Notes: generated from the sequence alone by a model not told the origin. A stretch of 64,000 bases of DNA from Iris pallida (GCA_029216955.1 JANAVB010012195.1:914857-978856), one strand, 5' to 3'. Numbered from the stretch's first letter, positions 20,761-33,721 are shown. Program-made: numbers and translations.

Positions 20761-23140
20761 TGTAGTGCCCCGTCCCGCTCATTCGATCAAAGGAATCAAA
20801 ACGTCAACGACGTTCGGACTTAGCCTCGTAACAGCTACTCGAAGGCCCGCTCGGTCGAGGCGACTCCTCGTTCAGGTGGGTGGCTTCGGTGAACTTGTCT
20901 CAGTTTGGCCTTCGTACTAATAAAACGAAAGTTTTCAAATGCACAAGTAGGCTTGATAATAAAAGTGACGAATCCACATAGCTAAGGGAATAATCCCAAG
21001 TTGGGTCGGATTGTGTTAGAATATGGAAAGGTCCAACGGTCGGCTTAGAGTTGGTGCATGGCGTGCTTTGAAAATGACACTCGGTCCTTCATCCCATGGC
21101 TTGGGAGAAAGAAAGTTAGTCTTGGGTGCAAAACTATGAATTAGCCTAAGTCATAGGCGTCGCCCGCGTAAATGCTCGATAAAGCATGCACGCTTCCACG
21201 ATGCAAGGCTTGGCATAGCCTTTGTTCGTCCCTACGGGTTAAGTTGTAGGCTCGATTAAGTTAGGCAAAGTAATGTTGGGCTATCGAAGTCATAGCAAGC
21301 ACTGTCCCACTCTTTCTGCGGTTGTCAAGTTATTCAGTCCCACGATATCAAGGCCCGTCATATAAAGTATGACTTGGGCGATAGCGTCGCGTAGAACACG
21401 AGTTGGTTCAAGGCACGAGCCACGGTTGATTCAGTGGAAAGTTAGCCACGGTCTATTGGCACTTAAGGAACACGTTATGTCCAAGTTAAGTAGGAAAGCT
21501 ATACAGTAGCCGTTCCCTGAGTTCAAAGAATGGTAGGTCTAAACGATGGTTAGTCGCAATTTTAAGCTCGATCGATGGTCGATCGTCGAGAAGAAATGTG
21601 ACGGGACTGCAGGTCAGTCGCCGAGGCAACCCTGGTTTAGGCTCTGAAAAAGAAGTATGAAAAGTAGAAGAAGTAAAGCAAAGGAACTAAGTGGTGATGA
21701 TTAGGCCATGCAATTACGTTAAGTCTAGAAGTTAGCGTAGGTGTGTGGTCATGGACAACTTGTCGACAAGGGCGATTGTTTCTTCGAGCGATAACCCGGG
21801 GCCACGGGACCGACTCGGCCTAGGAAGAAACAGGTTATAGCTGAGCTGGGTATGAAGTAACCGGTAGTTCGGGAACTTGCTTCGGAGATCGCTACTTGCG
21901 GTGCAAGGATCTCATTTACCAGGCTATGTCCACGATGGCTAGTTAATGCCAGTGACCTTTCATATAGATAAGTTGGCGTGCTGAACGGCAATCCGTATGC
22001 ACGGTGTCGGTCGATTCTAAGAAAATGTAAGCACGGCACGAGTTGTGTTAAGAAGGTATGTGTGCACGGTCTGTACCATGATTCAGGAGCCTAGGGTTTG
22101 GCTAAGTAAAGACCTGTGCTTCGGCACGAGATGTGGCATCGAGTGTTAGGTCCTCGACATAGAGTTGCATAAGTAAGATTGAGTTGTTTCGAGTTAAGTC
22201 AAAAAGGGTCGTAGGGCAAGTTTGGTTAAGTTATGTTGCGTTGCAGGGCACGACCTCGTAAGTTGAGGCACGACCATGTGGTTATGACCCAAGTATAGGA
22301 AGTCACTAAATGGCGAGGTACTGCCTCAAAGAGGTAGCACGGTTACATGGGAATTGGACACTATCGTGTAGTTGTGTCTGTGATTATGGGCCGAAAGGCA
22401 AGCACGACTTGATAGGTTAACGTTGTTAGTACGAGAAGGGTCTAGAGGCAAAGTATGAGTGACGTTGTTGTTGTAAGCACGTGATGGTCTTGAGACACAA
22501 AATAGGCCAAGGCGTCTGTCCTAAAACTGATCCTAAGATAAGAGTAGAAAGACAATACAAAGGGACTATGTTGCACAAAGTAAATTAACGTGTCGATTTT
22601 GTATGGGTGGGGGAGGAGCTCACACCACCAGTACAGTTGAGTACTGGCACCCATACAGTGTTTATGTGCAGGCATAGGTAGAAGCTCGTGGCGCGGAGCT
22701 CACTTGGATGCATCGAGGCACGGAGTTCCTTGGCGATTCGAGATGTACGGCCGCGTGGAGTCTGGACTTATACGGGACATAATGTATGGACGTCGCCTAT
22801 CTAAAGCATCCGTTGGCTCGAGACATGTATTGAGAGATGAGAGAGAGCTGAGTGACTTGTAATGTGAAAAGAGTGAACTTGAGTGATTGTAATCTTGGCC
22901 TTGCGCCCCATTGTAATCCCTGTTTCAATATCAATAAAATGCATCTTTTGAATAACTTGTGTTTTGTTCTAAATTTCTGCTGGTATATTCAATGTCTCTG
23001 CATTGGACTTCTGTGCGACGACCCCGTCGCAGCCGCTGTAATCGGCCGTTATGGAACCCGCCTTGCACGAGCGCAAACTAGGCTCGTGCGGCGTCACGCC
23101 TTAGCGAGGACGATCACTCCTACGGGAGCGGGGCGTGGCA
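20761..23140 (+). mobile_element. Solo LTR (2380 bp) with perfect TSD ACCAT
   Basis: It begins TGTAGTGCCCCG and ends GGGGCGTGGCA, and is flanked by ACCAT at 20756-20760 and 23141-23145. It has no PBS, PPT or coding sequence, so it is a solo LTR left by LTR-LTR recombination. The termini are inverted-repeat-like (TG...TGCCCCGTCCCGC / GAGCGGGGCG..CA). A possible poly(A) signal AATAAA lies at 22933-22938. It is a different family from the Tekay LTR that it splits. Confidence 0.88.
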
Positions 23141-25084
23141 ACCATGGCCAATTTGGTTCGCGTGCGCTCGTACAATTCGTTCGTCGCGTGCCTGCGCACC
23201 GTGCTCTCATGCTCCGTACGTCGTGGTCGGTTTTGCCCGTACACGTCACGCTTCCGCGCACGAATACATCTAAATGACTATTTTTGCCTGTTTAAGCTAT
23301 TTTCTAGCTGAAATCTTGTAAAACTCAAAACATAAAAGTTGTAGATCTTCGTCTTGGCTTCAATAATATTTTTATTTTGCCTTAATTAGAGTTCATATGC
23401 AACTGATAGTTTCAATCATAGTTCTTGATCCTCTTCGCATATTTTATGTACTTGGCCTAAATTGCGACGTCCTGACTTGATAAATTTGAACTTGAACATG
23501 ACAACATGATCCCATCTTAATAATCTTGATAGTGGCCCGTCGAGGTGCACTCCTGACAAGTACTCTTGACATGACAAGTAAACCTGACATGACATGTGAA
23601 ATCTTGATTGCTGTTGCGACAACTATTCCTGTCTTGCTAAGTGTAACCCTTGTCTTGACTCTGTGGTTGATTTTTCTTGATTGTGACTGTACAAGCTAAC
23701 TGTCTCATCTTACATCATGTCTAGGACATGTATTTTTGGTTACCACGGTCAGGGATTCGTAATGAATCTGACTAGGTTAACGACTAGATTGATCAAGTAG
23801 TTCATATAGAAAGATTTTCCAGTTACAGACGATCCCGTTATTCCGATCATACCTGTGGACTTATAGCCTTCCGTCGAGTAGGATTCATTTCCAGCACACT
23901 GTCATGTGTTGCACTCCTTGTAAACTAAAAGTACTCTTAAATCTTGATAAACTATTGTAACTCCCGCCTATAACCTGGATAGTCTGCAGGGCTTATGACT
24001 ACGAGAACATCTCAACTACATCTTGTTAGTAACTAGGCCTGTGATAACCCTTGTTAGCTAATGATAGCAAGCCGTAGGACTTGATTGGCCGTGCCTGAAT
24101 GATTGTCTCATGATTAACATGGAAATTATATTCTACCTCTTATTTTCCTAATGCAAGCTAGTGTGTTCTTTTAACTCTATCTTCATGTTATTTAATTATG
24201 TTCTTTTATCAGTTCTTCTATTCATTTTTATGCTGGTTTTAGTTCATAAGTGGAGCCTCCCTTGTGGTACTTGCTCTTCTGGGTTCTGACCCAGCTGATT
24301 TTGTATGGCCAGATTTTGGAGTAGCACCCGAGGATCTACCTGTCTTCCAGCCAGATGGTGAACACTAGACGTAACCGTGGCAACGAGTGGATTTTCTTAT
24401 TTTGCTTTCCCACTTTATTGTAAATTATTCTTTTGAGGTATTTAGCTGTCGAGCAAGTGTTAGCTCGTGTTGAAACTTAATTTCTGTCTGCCTAAGGGCT
24501 GTTACATGATTAGCAAATCTGTCATGACCCGCACCCGCTTTTCGGGATGCGAGTGCGTGTGCTTAACTACGTATCAAGCGGACTCCAGCCCAACTCGAAT
24601 ACGTATAAGCTGTCTAGACTATGGTAATATGCCTAATCATGGTATGACAAAATTATATCTCAATCCACAAGAAGAATATAAATTAAGAATGAACAATATG
24701 GTTTATGGTCTGCAGCCCACTAGCATATATGTCCGATTAGACTCCAAAGAAATAATATGAGTCTATAAAGCTAAGCTAACAAGCAGAGTATAAATAACGG
24801 ATGTAATATGCAATTACGAAAGATATATACCTGAATCTGAAATAATCAATCACCATCACGATCAGCTAACTATTTCCGTGCAATCAACTACCTGAAGAGA
24901 TCATCAGGTCCTCAGGGGACTAGCAAGATAAATAAAAGCATGCTTATCTAACAGTTTCATGCATGAAAAAATCTAGGATATAAACAGAGAAGGATTAAAT
25001 GATTATGAAACATGAATTTAAGAACAACTACGCATAAATGAACTGCTGGAAGAAAAACTGGTGAACAAGAGATCAACGGATACC

Positions 25085-25412
25085 AAACCCTCGCCCCGAG
25101 TGTGGACTCGCAGGTTTGAACAAATCACTAACCCTCGCTCTGAGTGTGGACTCGTAGGTTAGTTCAAGACAAATCACCCTCGCCCCGAGTGTGGACTCGT
25201 AGGTTTGAACAAATCACTAACCCTCGCTCCGAACTCTCGCCCCGAGTGTGGACTCGCAGGTTAAGAAAATCGAAACAAGGAAATAGTTGTTCAGTTATGA
25301 CGCACTCATCCTACGACACGATACGGCTCAGTCAAGGTGCATGTAACGACATGATACGGCTCAATCAAGGTACATGTAACGACACGATACGACTCAGTCA
25401 AGGTACATGTGA
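25085..25412 (-). repeat. Two minisatellites in the solo LTR
   Basis: The first (25085-25265) has about four copies of a unit with CCCTCGCCCCGAGTGTGGAC. The second (25314-25412) has three 33-bp copies of a unit with GATACGGCTCAGTCAAGG. They lie about 570-890 bp from the LTR's sense 3' end, close to the position of the N1 minisatellite (39186-39395). Confidence 0.88.
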
Positions 25413-27488
25413 GAACATGTCCAATATGAACTACAAGGCAAACTATGAGCAAGGACTATATATATATCAACTAGCATGCATGATTGAGCAAAACACATGT
25501 CAATAACCAACTAGTAAAGCTAGATAATGAGAGGAATAAACATGTAAATAAAGCTGTAGAGGGAGGCAAGGTATACTTGCCTGGTGGTAGCAATATGTCC
25601 CGCAAACAACTTATTAAATCAAATAGTCACAAAATATGAACTCCCGCAAATGCCTCCGAATGCTGAAACAAATATTGTCAACATTTTTAGAATAGTCAAA
25701 TTAGCTAGAATAGCCTGCCCATAAGTCCAATTCTGGACACAGGGGCAAAACGGTAATTTTAGGCCAAAACGATGTCCGCCATTAGATCCGTTTTGCACCA
25801 AAAAGCGTGCCAACAGCTACGATCTCTAAAGTCATCAAACTACATATCTACGGATCCAGTTTTTCGATACGAATCCAATCGTATGTCCAAAGTTGGATTT
25901 CGGTGGGCCGTGCACAAATTTGTCCGTTGAGTCGGGCCGCGGGCCTGCCAAAATAGCATTCCGGTCGACCTTCTCAGAATCGGACCAAACTTGGAATACA
26001 GGACCAGAAAAATGATACGGTTCTGTTGGTGCAAGTTTGTCCTGAGATGACAAATATACACATAGTAATTGGCTAGTTTGCAAAGAGGCAGATATGGTAA
26101 ATTTTGACGGATACGCATCAAATTCGTCGCGCACACGCAACCAATTCGAATTTCGTCAAATCACACACGTCCGCGAAGTCGATACGCACTTTTCGATGCT
26201 TTCGGTTCACAACCACGTCGTCCGGTTTGTCGGGACACACGTCGTATCGGGAAATTTCTAACTTTTTGAAAACAGTTCTTTGCGTTTTTCCCTAATTTTG
26301 AGACAGATTTAATCTAAAATTTTCTATATAAATAAATAAAGTATTTAAAGGGTTTCGTTGTTGGTTTGGTTGTCTACAACCCTGTTCTAGTAGATTTCAA
26401 AAACACCTATTATTCTGCCCAAATTCTTCCTTCTAGACCATGATGATGGGCTGTTTTGATATCCTATTTTGAACAGATTTTTGATGAACTTTGGGTCGAT
26501 TTATCGGACAATCTACCATGCTAAACTTTGATCTACTAGAAGGAGCTCGAAGGTGTTTATGTTGTGATCGAACCTGAGAAAGCGGTTGGAAGAACGGTTG
26601 AGCGAGGAGGTCATTTTCTTGCTGCAAAGTTGGCCTCGCAGGGGACTACTGCTGTCGTTTGTTGCTACTGCCGCGCACGTTTTTGGCCGTCTCCGATGAT
26701 GAGCGGCGATGGCCCCGGCGGCGGGTGGCACGCAGGGTGTCGGGAAGGGTGGCGCGCCATCAGGTGGAGTGCTGGGTTTAGGGTTTTTGATGTTTCGTTT
26801 CTTCATCTCTCTCGTATATATATGAAACGGAAGAGGCTTAGGGTCTGTGCAATTTTGGAAGCTTGGGGAATGCCTGGTCTCGGGCTCGGGCTGGCTGGGG
26901 TGGGTTTGCTACTGGTTGGGGCTGCTACTTGTTAGGTTTGGAGGGATTTAGCTCGCAGGTTGAGGTGCTGCTAGGCTTCTTTTGTTTCTTATTGGTAGTT
27001 AATATATATATATATATATATCTATGTACAATAGTTCCTTCACTATATGTATATATGTACATATATGATCCATAATTACTGATATAAAAACCATTTATAA
27101 TTAAAACATATTGTCTATATCTACCAACTTATTTTACATATATATGTCTTCATACATATGTGTGATAAATATATAGATAAAACATATAATATATATACAA
27201 TCAAGATTTAGAGAATAACTAAAACATATATATTTATTAATTATAACCATTGAAATTATAAATAAAATATTTGGGTATAGCTGTGAAGCACTATGTCTAC
27301 TTATTATAAATATATATATTTATACACAAGTATATACAGCCTAAATAAAATCCAAAATTCAAAATAACATTCTAAGAGGATTATTATCCTATTTCCAAGG
27401 TAATATAAATTTAAATAGCAAATAATGCATGTATTATATTTAATATAGAATTTATAGAAACTATTCACGAGACTATAAAAATGAACTA

Positions 27489-27491
<3 letters not shown>

Positions 27492-27548
<57 letters not shown>
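27492..27548 (+). repeat. (TA)n(GA)n microsatellite
   Basis: About 30 nt of TA are followed by about 27 nt of GA inside the minus-strand solo LTR. A shorter TA run lies at 27002-27021. Confidence 0.93.
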
Positions 27549-28270
27549 CTTCGTTGGTCGTACTACATGACTACCGGGGCTTGGGTTGGGTTTGGGTCAA
27601 GTCCGGACTAAATTTGTACAATCGGGTCTTCTAAAAGTTATAATATTAATAATTAATTAATTAAATCATTTATAGGGGTCATGTCACAACTTATCCTGAT
27701 TTTCCTAGTTAGAACACACATATGGCTTGGTCTTTCCTATCATGGCTAATACACTAGTCAAAGCACGCCACTGCACTATCCGTGTCATGATTTCTAGTCA
27801 TCTTGCACTCCAAAACTTAACCATGACTTAAAGCATTCTACCGTAATAATTAATTATTTATTTATAAAATTCCAAAAATTACCATTTAATTCAAATAAAT
27901 AATAAAAAATATTTTCAAAATTCTGGGAAGAGGAGTTACAAAATCCTAGGGTTGATCATGTATGACTTAACTCTTGCTAGTCTTTGCATTTTGTATGACT
28001 AGCTTTATGATCATCTGAATATGTAATGTTTGGGATGCCTTACTTTGTATGTTTGATGATCTAAAATCTTGTAACATTTATTTGCTTTCTTGAGATTGAG
28101 ATACTAGACTTATTCTTAACCATAAGAGACTGAAGGCTTGTAGATAAACCATCATGCATCTAGACAATCGTGACCGTATTGTGAGGTGGGTTGCACTTTA
28201 AAGTACGTAGTTAGCTGTGTCTATCCCCCGCTCTCCAGTATTCTGGTTCTGGGGTGTGACACGATTTAAG

Positions 28271-28289
28271 TGGTGGCCCATGCAGGTCT
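28271..28289 (+). other. Primer-binding site, tRNA-Ile(AAU) type
   Basis: TGGTGGCCCATGCAGGTCT starts 9 nt after the LTR end (28261) and is identical to the site at 3502-3520. It confirms that 19938-28261 is a 5' LTR. Confidence 0.75.
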
Positions 28290-28519
28290 TATAAGTCAAG
28301 CTGTGTGAGGATTTTACTAAATAGATGTCTCAATCAGCATTCGTCCTTGATCTCTACTCGTCCTTTCTATTCTTCTTGAATCTTGGCCTGATAAGGTGCT
28401 TTATCCTTGATATATCTTGGTTCTACCTTATTGTTCTCCATGTCATTTTCTTCAGTGGCATTGTTCCTGGTCCTACCGATCAGCTGGACGGAGCACTAGA
28501 TGTTAACCAGCAGCAGTAA

Positions 28520-29171
28520 GTGAACCAGCAACAATCTCGGGACCAAGCCCAGCACTCAGGGGCAGTCTCCCGAGTCATGCCTTTCGGGGATCCAGAGCTA
28601 CCAGTACAGCCAACCCAGCATACAGATGACAATAGAACCCTGATGGGACTCATCCGGGACTTGCTTGCATCACAAGATCGTCAGGGTGATGCTCTGCAGC
28701 AAACGGTACAAGAAGCTATGGGCAGAGTTAGTTATCAGGGGAACAATGTAGCTAACATCTTCAAGCGCCTGAACCCCTTTCTTTGACGGCAGTGAAGATG
28801 CTATTGCTACTGATGCTTGGCTTAAGGATATAAAGGTTATTCTAGAGGCAGCTCGAATTCCAGAGGAAGAGAAGGTGGTCGTTGTGTGCCTGCAGTTATT
28901 GGATTTAGTCCGCAGCTGGTGGGCGATGGAAGCAGTTAGCTTGGTGACGCCTATTATATGGGCGATATTCAGCGATAAATTTTAGACGAAGTACTTTGAT
29001 GCAGTAGCTCGGTATGATTTGCAGACAAGGTTTAGCAATCTCAAGCATATGGAAAGGACAGCCGATGGATATACGACTGAATTTTCTAGGCTTAGTCGGT
29101 GTGCTCCCACCTTGGTGGCGACTGAATTTGATTGAGCGCAGCGATTCTAGCAGGGACTCCACCTAGATATT
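28520..29171 (+). pseudogene. gag: Tekay-like gag, 5' part, cut by an insertion
   Basis: The first segment (28520-28786, NQQQSRDQAQHSG, MGLIRDLLASQDRQ, IFKRLNPF) aligns with the Tekay gag. A frameshift near 28780, in a run of C and T, moves the rest to another frame, where FFDGSEDAIATDAWLKDI, RSWWAMEAVSLVTPI and VARYDLQTRFSNLKHME can be read. Stops lie near 28984, 29134 and 29149. Coding ends at about GLHLDI (29171), where the LTR starting at 29172 was inserted. The zinc knuckles and all of pol are missing from the window. Confidence 0.85.
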
Positions 29172-31141
29172 TGTAAGCCCGCTGAATTTAGGGTTAATTT
29201 TTTTTTCAATTTTCTAAATCAATTATTTACAATAAATATAGTTATGTGATTATTATTTTATTTAATATTATTTTTCGTGACTTTGACTTCTGGAGCGTCA
29301 GAGATGCCAATCTCTGAAAACTTTCTTCATGAGTTTGTAGTAGACAAGATTATTTTTATGTTGATATATCATGTTCTACTGAAACTTGTTCCCTTGTACG
29401 CTTTTTATATCGCACAACTTCGGGTTAATTTAGACCAATTGATCGTTGAATAATTATTAATTAAATTCCCACTCTTTTCTTTGATCATCGTATGCACGTT
29501 ACCGTGACTTTTAATTTAGGAGCACAAGACTAGTCGTTTTCTCGAAACCAACTTCTCGTGCATGATCTACTCGAGACACCCTACACTCATGACCTTCGTG
29601 TCCCACTAAGATACACCATCTTGTGCTTAATTTGCTTCGCACAACCTACTTGACACGAGACCCAATTTTAATTCAACCCACGGTGTCACATTTATTTTCG
29701 ACTTGAATTGGGGACACCCTTTCGACCCAAGCCTGTCAACCCAAAATATGGACACGGCCCACATTAAGCCTACTACCCACATGACACTTATGTCCCATTT
29801 AATTTAGCCCCTGCATGCTACTTATTTATCCGTGATCATACATACCTAAAATTAAATTATTTATTGCACCAAGTCTTTTTTGACCCGACCCGGCTCAACT
29901 AAACCCAACCCAAGCTTCATGTTACCCTTCATGAATACCCACACACTCTTTTTTCCTACAAAATATTAAACACCTAGTGTTCCTACTCCAAAATATTCAA
30001 TGTACAACCCTTTGATTAAATAATTAGAGAATGACCTATTTTATCTACATTTAAATCCTAGCCCTTGATTTTGCCTCCATTAATTAATCTCACCACATAT
30101 TTCCTACAGCCCAGTTCAACCCCACATCTCCTCATGACAACAAACACACCCCCTTCATATTGGCCGGCCCTAACTTTAATACGGAATCTCTCTCCCCCTC
30201 TTTTCTAAATAAATCACTCTCTTCCCCTATCCTTCAATAGCAGCCCCACCCTTCCTCCAAGGCCGAACACCTCTCCCTTCACAGCTCCTCTACAGCCGAC
30301 ACCATCACCATCATCATCAGCCGACACCACCACCATCTTTATTTTTATTTTCTCCTCCTCCTCCTCCTCACTACTTCATCACCATCTTCTTCTATCACCA
30401 CCACACCATCCTCGTGCACCCCAACTCTAGCATCATGTAACCCACGTGGCCAGAAGGCTGCGAGCAAAGCAACTTTGAGCAGCAGCATGCACAGCAACTG
30501 CGAGCAGCAGCAGCCGCGCGGTGGCAACCGTCGGCCAACCGCACGCCGCAGCGGCCACCACGTCGTCGTGCACCCCCACAACCACTCCTCCACGACCGTA
30601 GGTCTCCGGCGACCTCTCCTGGACAGCAGTCGACCTCCCCGATACGCAGCATAGGCGATTCGTACGTTTCGCACAGAATCCCGCCGTGACGCGCGCGAAA
30701 CTGAATTCAGAAAGTACGTTTCAGGACAACGACTTTGTGCACATTTTTCGAAAAATCTAACCGTTGGATTGACGAACACTTTACTCCATCATAATCTCGG
30801 TATATACCCCTTCACCCCTATCAAGTTTCATCTGTTAATTTTATCGTTTGATACATCAAAATCGGCCGCCAAGTTGACCGTTTAAATTGTATAATTTTTG
30901 GACAGTTTTGCGGAGCCATCTTCGTCGGCTCGTATCTCCGCCATCGCAGCTCCGTTTAGCGTGCTACCAGTTTCTGTGCACAGCCAGTATAACCCTTTTC
31001 CCGTTCCTTAAGTTTCGTTTCATTGTGAGCACGTTTGATTGGTTGAATTTGACACCAAAGTTGGTTGTCCGAATTCGTAATTTTCAACTTGTAAAATTCT
31101 ATTTTTGAACCCGGGACTCTGGATTTTTGAACCCGGGTCAT

Positions 31142-31390
31142 TTTGAGATCGGCTCATCAGAATCCAATTTCGGATATACCGTTGAGTTCGTATCGTTATT
31201 CTGGACTCGTTGACATATAATTTGCTGAGTTTTGAGGACATTGGCTCCGATACGCTTTTTCGTACAAATCGAAATTTCAATATCCTGGTCAACGGACCAA
31301 TTTGAGATCGGGTCAACGAAATCCAATTCTGGATATACCGTTGGATTCGTATCGTCATTCTGGATTTGTGAACATATAATTTGTTAGGTT
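31142..31390 (+). repeat. Tandem block of about 159 bp in the LTR
   Basis: The segment TTGAGATCGG ... GGATATACCGTTG ... ATTCTGGA ... CATATAATTTG occurs at 31142 and again at 31301 with about 85 percent identity by eye. It is non-coding. Confidence 0.75.
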
Positions 31391-31895
31391 TATTGGACTA
31401 GTATTCTTGCACATTTTTTGGTACAAAGCGGGTCCGACATGGACACCGTTTTGATCCAAAATTATCTTTTTATCCATGTGTCCAAATTGGACTTATGGAT
31501 AGGCTATCCTAGCTAATTGGACCATTCTGGACACGTTGGTGATGTTTGTTTCATCATCCGACAATATTTGTAGATATTTCTCTGTGTATCACCTTTTATT
31601 ATAATTAATTCTTATTATATTCATATTTCGGAATTAGTACAACGAAACTGAGATCAGTCGATTCCAGTGATCTCATATTACTGAAATTGACAAGATGACC
31701 ATGTGAATCACTATGATAAGATTATTAAACCTTAACGTTGATTATCTTATCTCGATTTACGTGTTGTAGGTTTCGATGTAAGAATAACGATGTGTAACTT
31801 GATATTTTAATTCTTATATTAGAGTTGATCCTGTTTGACCAAGATATATGGTATCTTGGTAGATAAATGTTAGAAATATGATACTTAGACTAGTT

Positions 31896-32117
31896 TTGAC
31901 CTCAATTGACCAAGTTTGACTGTTTTGACCAAAAGTCAACGACAAGACAACACTTGGCCTAGAATTGACTAGAACTTGACCAGAGTTGACCAGTTGACCA
32001 AAAGTCAACTGTGAGACAACCATTAGCCTAGTTTGAACCTAGTTTGACTTTGTGTAACCTAATTTGACCTAGTCTGACTTTATGCAACCTATTTTACTTA
32101 GTTGACTGAGTTTGACC
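31896..32117 (+). promoter_or_regulatory. Array of about twelve W-box motifs
   Basis: TTGACC or TTGACT recurs about a dozen times, with a few inverted GTCAA copies, between 31896 and 32117. It lies just upstream of the shared AGGCGAGTACATTCTCTGA motif, as in 11513-13267. W-boxes bind WRKY factors, so stress-responsive LTR activity is a possible reading, but it is inferred only. Confidence 0.45.
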
Positions 32118-33353
32118 TAGATTACATAGCTTACATTATATAATGATGCCTAATATTGTTGAACCCTAATTAGCCTATATATATCTCATCTTTAGGTCTA
32201 TGACATCACTTGAGCATCGACCCCATTTGACAGCTCAGGACCGCAGGCGAGTACATTCTCTGATAGCAGTTCCTTGTCTTGATATCTTCTGTATTCGATT
32301 CAGTTATAGTGTTTTACTTGATTCTTGTCGTGATGGTGCACGGACTAGTATACGTCGGATCCTGGCATGAGATGTTATTCCTGGACTTTCTTAGTATATT
32401 GGTACATTATTCGATCTTGTTTCTTGTACTTGTATAGACACTGATTCCTAAGGGGGATTAGCTACCCTCTTGGAGAATCCCATGTCATGACGTGCTATGT
32501 CCGGATCCATATACTATTCGGAGATGGGGAGTTATTATAGGTTATGTGATCAATACCCCCATGTCACTATTTTTTGTGCTTGCGTCACCCTCACTGCACG
32601 TAGGGTGTAGCGAGATCTTATATTTCTTGTGCTCGTTTTCCATGTTGGCCGGCTGGACCCTTCTTGAGATTTTTCTGTGATAGCCGGGCCAAATGGAACA
32701 GCCTGATCTTGACCCAAGCCGATCACATAATGCTATAATATCTCAAGGCATATTTTATGTTTACATTATACATCAGATATTCCTGTATTGTTCTACTTTC
32801 TTGTACGTTACACCCTGACATGATTTCCAGTTTATATATCATGTTTTACTTACAATCTTGATATATCATCTTGTATTCCATTATGATTGTCTCTTACAAT
32901 ATTTGTCAATACTATAGAACTATTGTTGGAGGTGTACTTGCTCATTTTCCTGATAGAATAATTGTTGATGTTTACAGAGGACATGTTGGCTGATTGTTCT
33001 ACATTTTACGGGTATAGCCAGGATAGAGATTTTATGAGACATTACCCTTGGTGCCAGAAGAGGATTTACCTCATGCTTAGACTGTTAGATAGGTTTGACT
33101 GGACTGCGTTCCAGCTAGTATTGAGACTTATGTTATATGTTATATTTTGGAATTTTTGTGTTATATCTTTAACCCTAAACTGTGTTGTGACTTCGTATCT
33201 TTTTCATTTCATATATTTCTATCATATCTTTATGATATTCGTGCCTATCTTCCTTAGATGTCTTGTGATTGGATTGAGATTATATACCTCCATGCGTAGA
33301 TGACAGGTACATATATATTGTGTCTAGATGCTATACTTTTTAGTAGACCTATA

Positions 33354-33387
33354 CAGCGTTCTACCGTCAATTTTGCGATGTAGGCTG
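33354..33387 (+). ncRNA. 34-nt conserved LTR stem-loop (copy 2)
   Basis: CAGC/GCTG and CTAC/GTAG stems are intact, with the GTT and C bulges. The inner stem is GTC/GAT, which differs from GCCG/CGGC of N2 yet still pairs (one G-U). The LTR ends 47 nt later. Confidence 0.6.
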
Positions 33388-33434
33388 GACGTACCCACAT
33401 GCTCGTTTCCCTAATCAGGGTGTAGGTCGTGACA

Positions 33435-33721
33435 TATTTTTGTGGTAGCCCATGCAGGTCAGAGTCGCAACTAGTACGATTTCGTAGTGGTGCTCGACTT
33501 AGAGCGCTGCTACGAGCCTGCTATTAGGATATATGTAATAGGCTATATATGGAGTTACTCAATCACAGTTAGGAACTCTTGATAGATTCTAGGTATAACC
33601 CCTGAGAATCTTATTTCGAAAACTCTTGAGTCTATTCCCACTTGCTTTCGCTCATCCTGATCTTGAATATCTGCCTGTTATCAAACCTTATTCCTGCACT
33701 AGGATGAGTTTATGGACCCTC
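33435..33721 (+). other. Non-coding interior of the LARD-like element, part 1
   Basis: After the PBS there is no gag-like sequence and no long ORF. The segment ends CCCTC (33717-33721), which duplicates as CCCCC after the solo LTR (37528-37532). Confidence 0.65.
33443..33460 (+). other. Primer-binding site, tRNA-Ile type, one mismatch
   Basis: TGGTAGCCCATGCAGGTC starts 9 nt after the LTR end (33434). It differs from the other sites by a single G-to-A change. Confidence 0.7.

Larger units (their letters stand above)
24520..27940 (-). mobile_element. Solo LTR (3421 bp), minus strand, perfect TSD AAATC
   Basis: On the plus strand it runs TGTCATGACCC to GAGGAGTTACA, flanked by AAATC at 24515-24519 and 27941-27945. 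The minus orientation is set by comparison with N1 and N2, whose PPT lies against the TTACA/CTACA end. It shares with those LTRs the block around CAATTCTGGACACAGGGGC and CCAAAGTTGGATTTCGG (about 25725-25900). It holds AT and GA microsatellites near 27492-27548. I do not see the 34-nt stem-loop at its end. Confidence 0.88.
19938..28261 (+). repeat. 5' LTR of the second Tekay-like element, with two nested solo LTRs
   Basis: Removing the inserts (20761-23140 and 24520-27940, each with a 5-bp duplication) leaves an LTR of about 2.5 kb, TGTCAC to GTGACA. A TATAAAAA box lies at about 20124-20131, before a CT-rich leader. Three TTGACT motifs lie upstream (about 20010-20060). The LTR is resumed at 23146 and again at 27946, where it reads CCTAGGGTTGATCATGTATG as in the other Tekay LTRs. 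Confidence 0.85.
19938..29171 (+). mobile_element. Second Tekay-like element: 5' LTR and start of gag
   Basis: It starts TGTCACTCCC. Its LTR ends GTGACA at 28261, followed by the tRNA-Ile type PBS and gag, which is interrupted at 29171. Blocks such as CCCTAGGCAAG (leader), CTATTTTCTAGC, CTGACCCAGCTG and CCCCCGCTCTCCAGTATTCTGG match the 383 Tekay LTR in order. Its left target duplication would be AATTT (19933-19937); the partner lies beyond 64000 because later insertions push the rest of the element out of the window. Confidence 0.85.
29172..33434 (+). repeat. 5' LTR of the LARD-like element (4263 bp)
   Basis: The LTR begins TGTAAGCCCGCTG and ends GGTCGTGACA. It has a GC-rich, CTCC-repeat region around 30345-30620, a duplicated block at 31142-31390 (offset about 159 bp, unit with GGATATACCGTTG), a TTGAC array (31896-32117), the shared AGGCGAGTACATTCTCTGA motif (32245-32263) and the 34-nt stem-loop (33354-33387). 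The ORFs in it are short and unrelated to known proteins. Confidence 0.78.

Noticed and set aside
30345..30779. Arginine-rich ORF in a GC-rich stretch of the 29172 LTR
   Set aside because: Low-complexity CTCC/CAGCAG sequence; no domain recognised and no second copy to test it.
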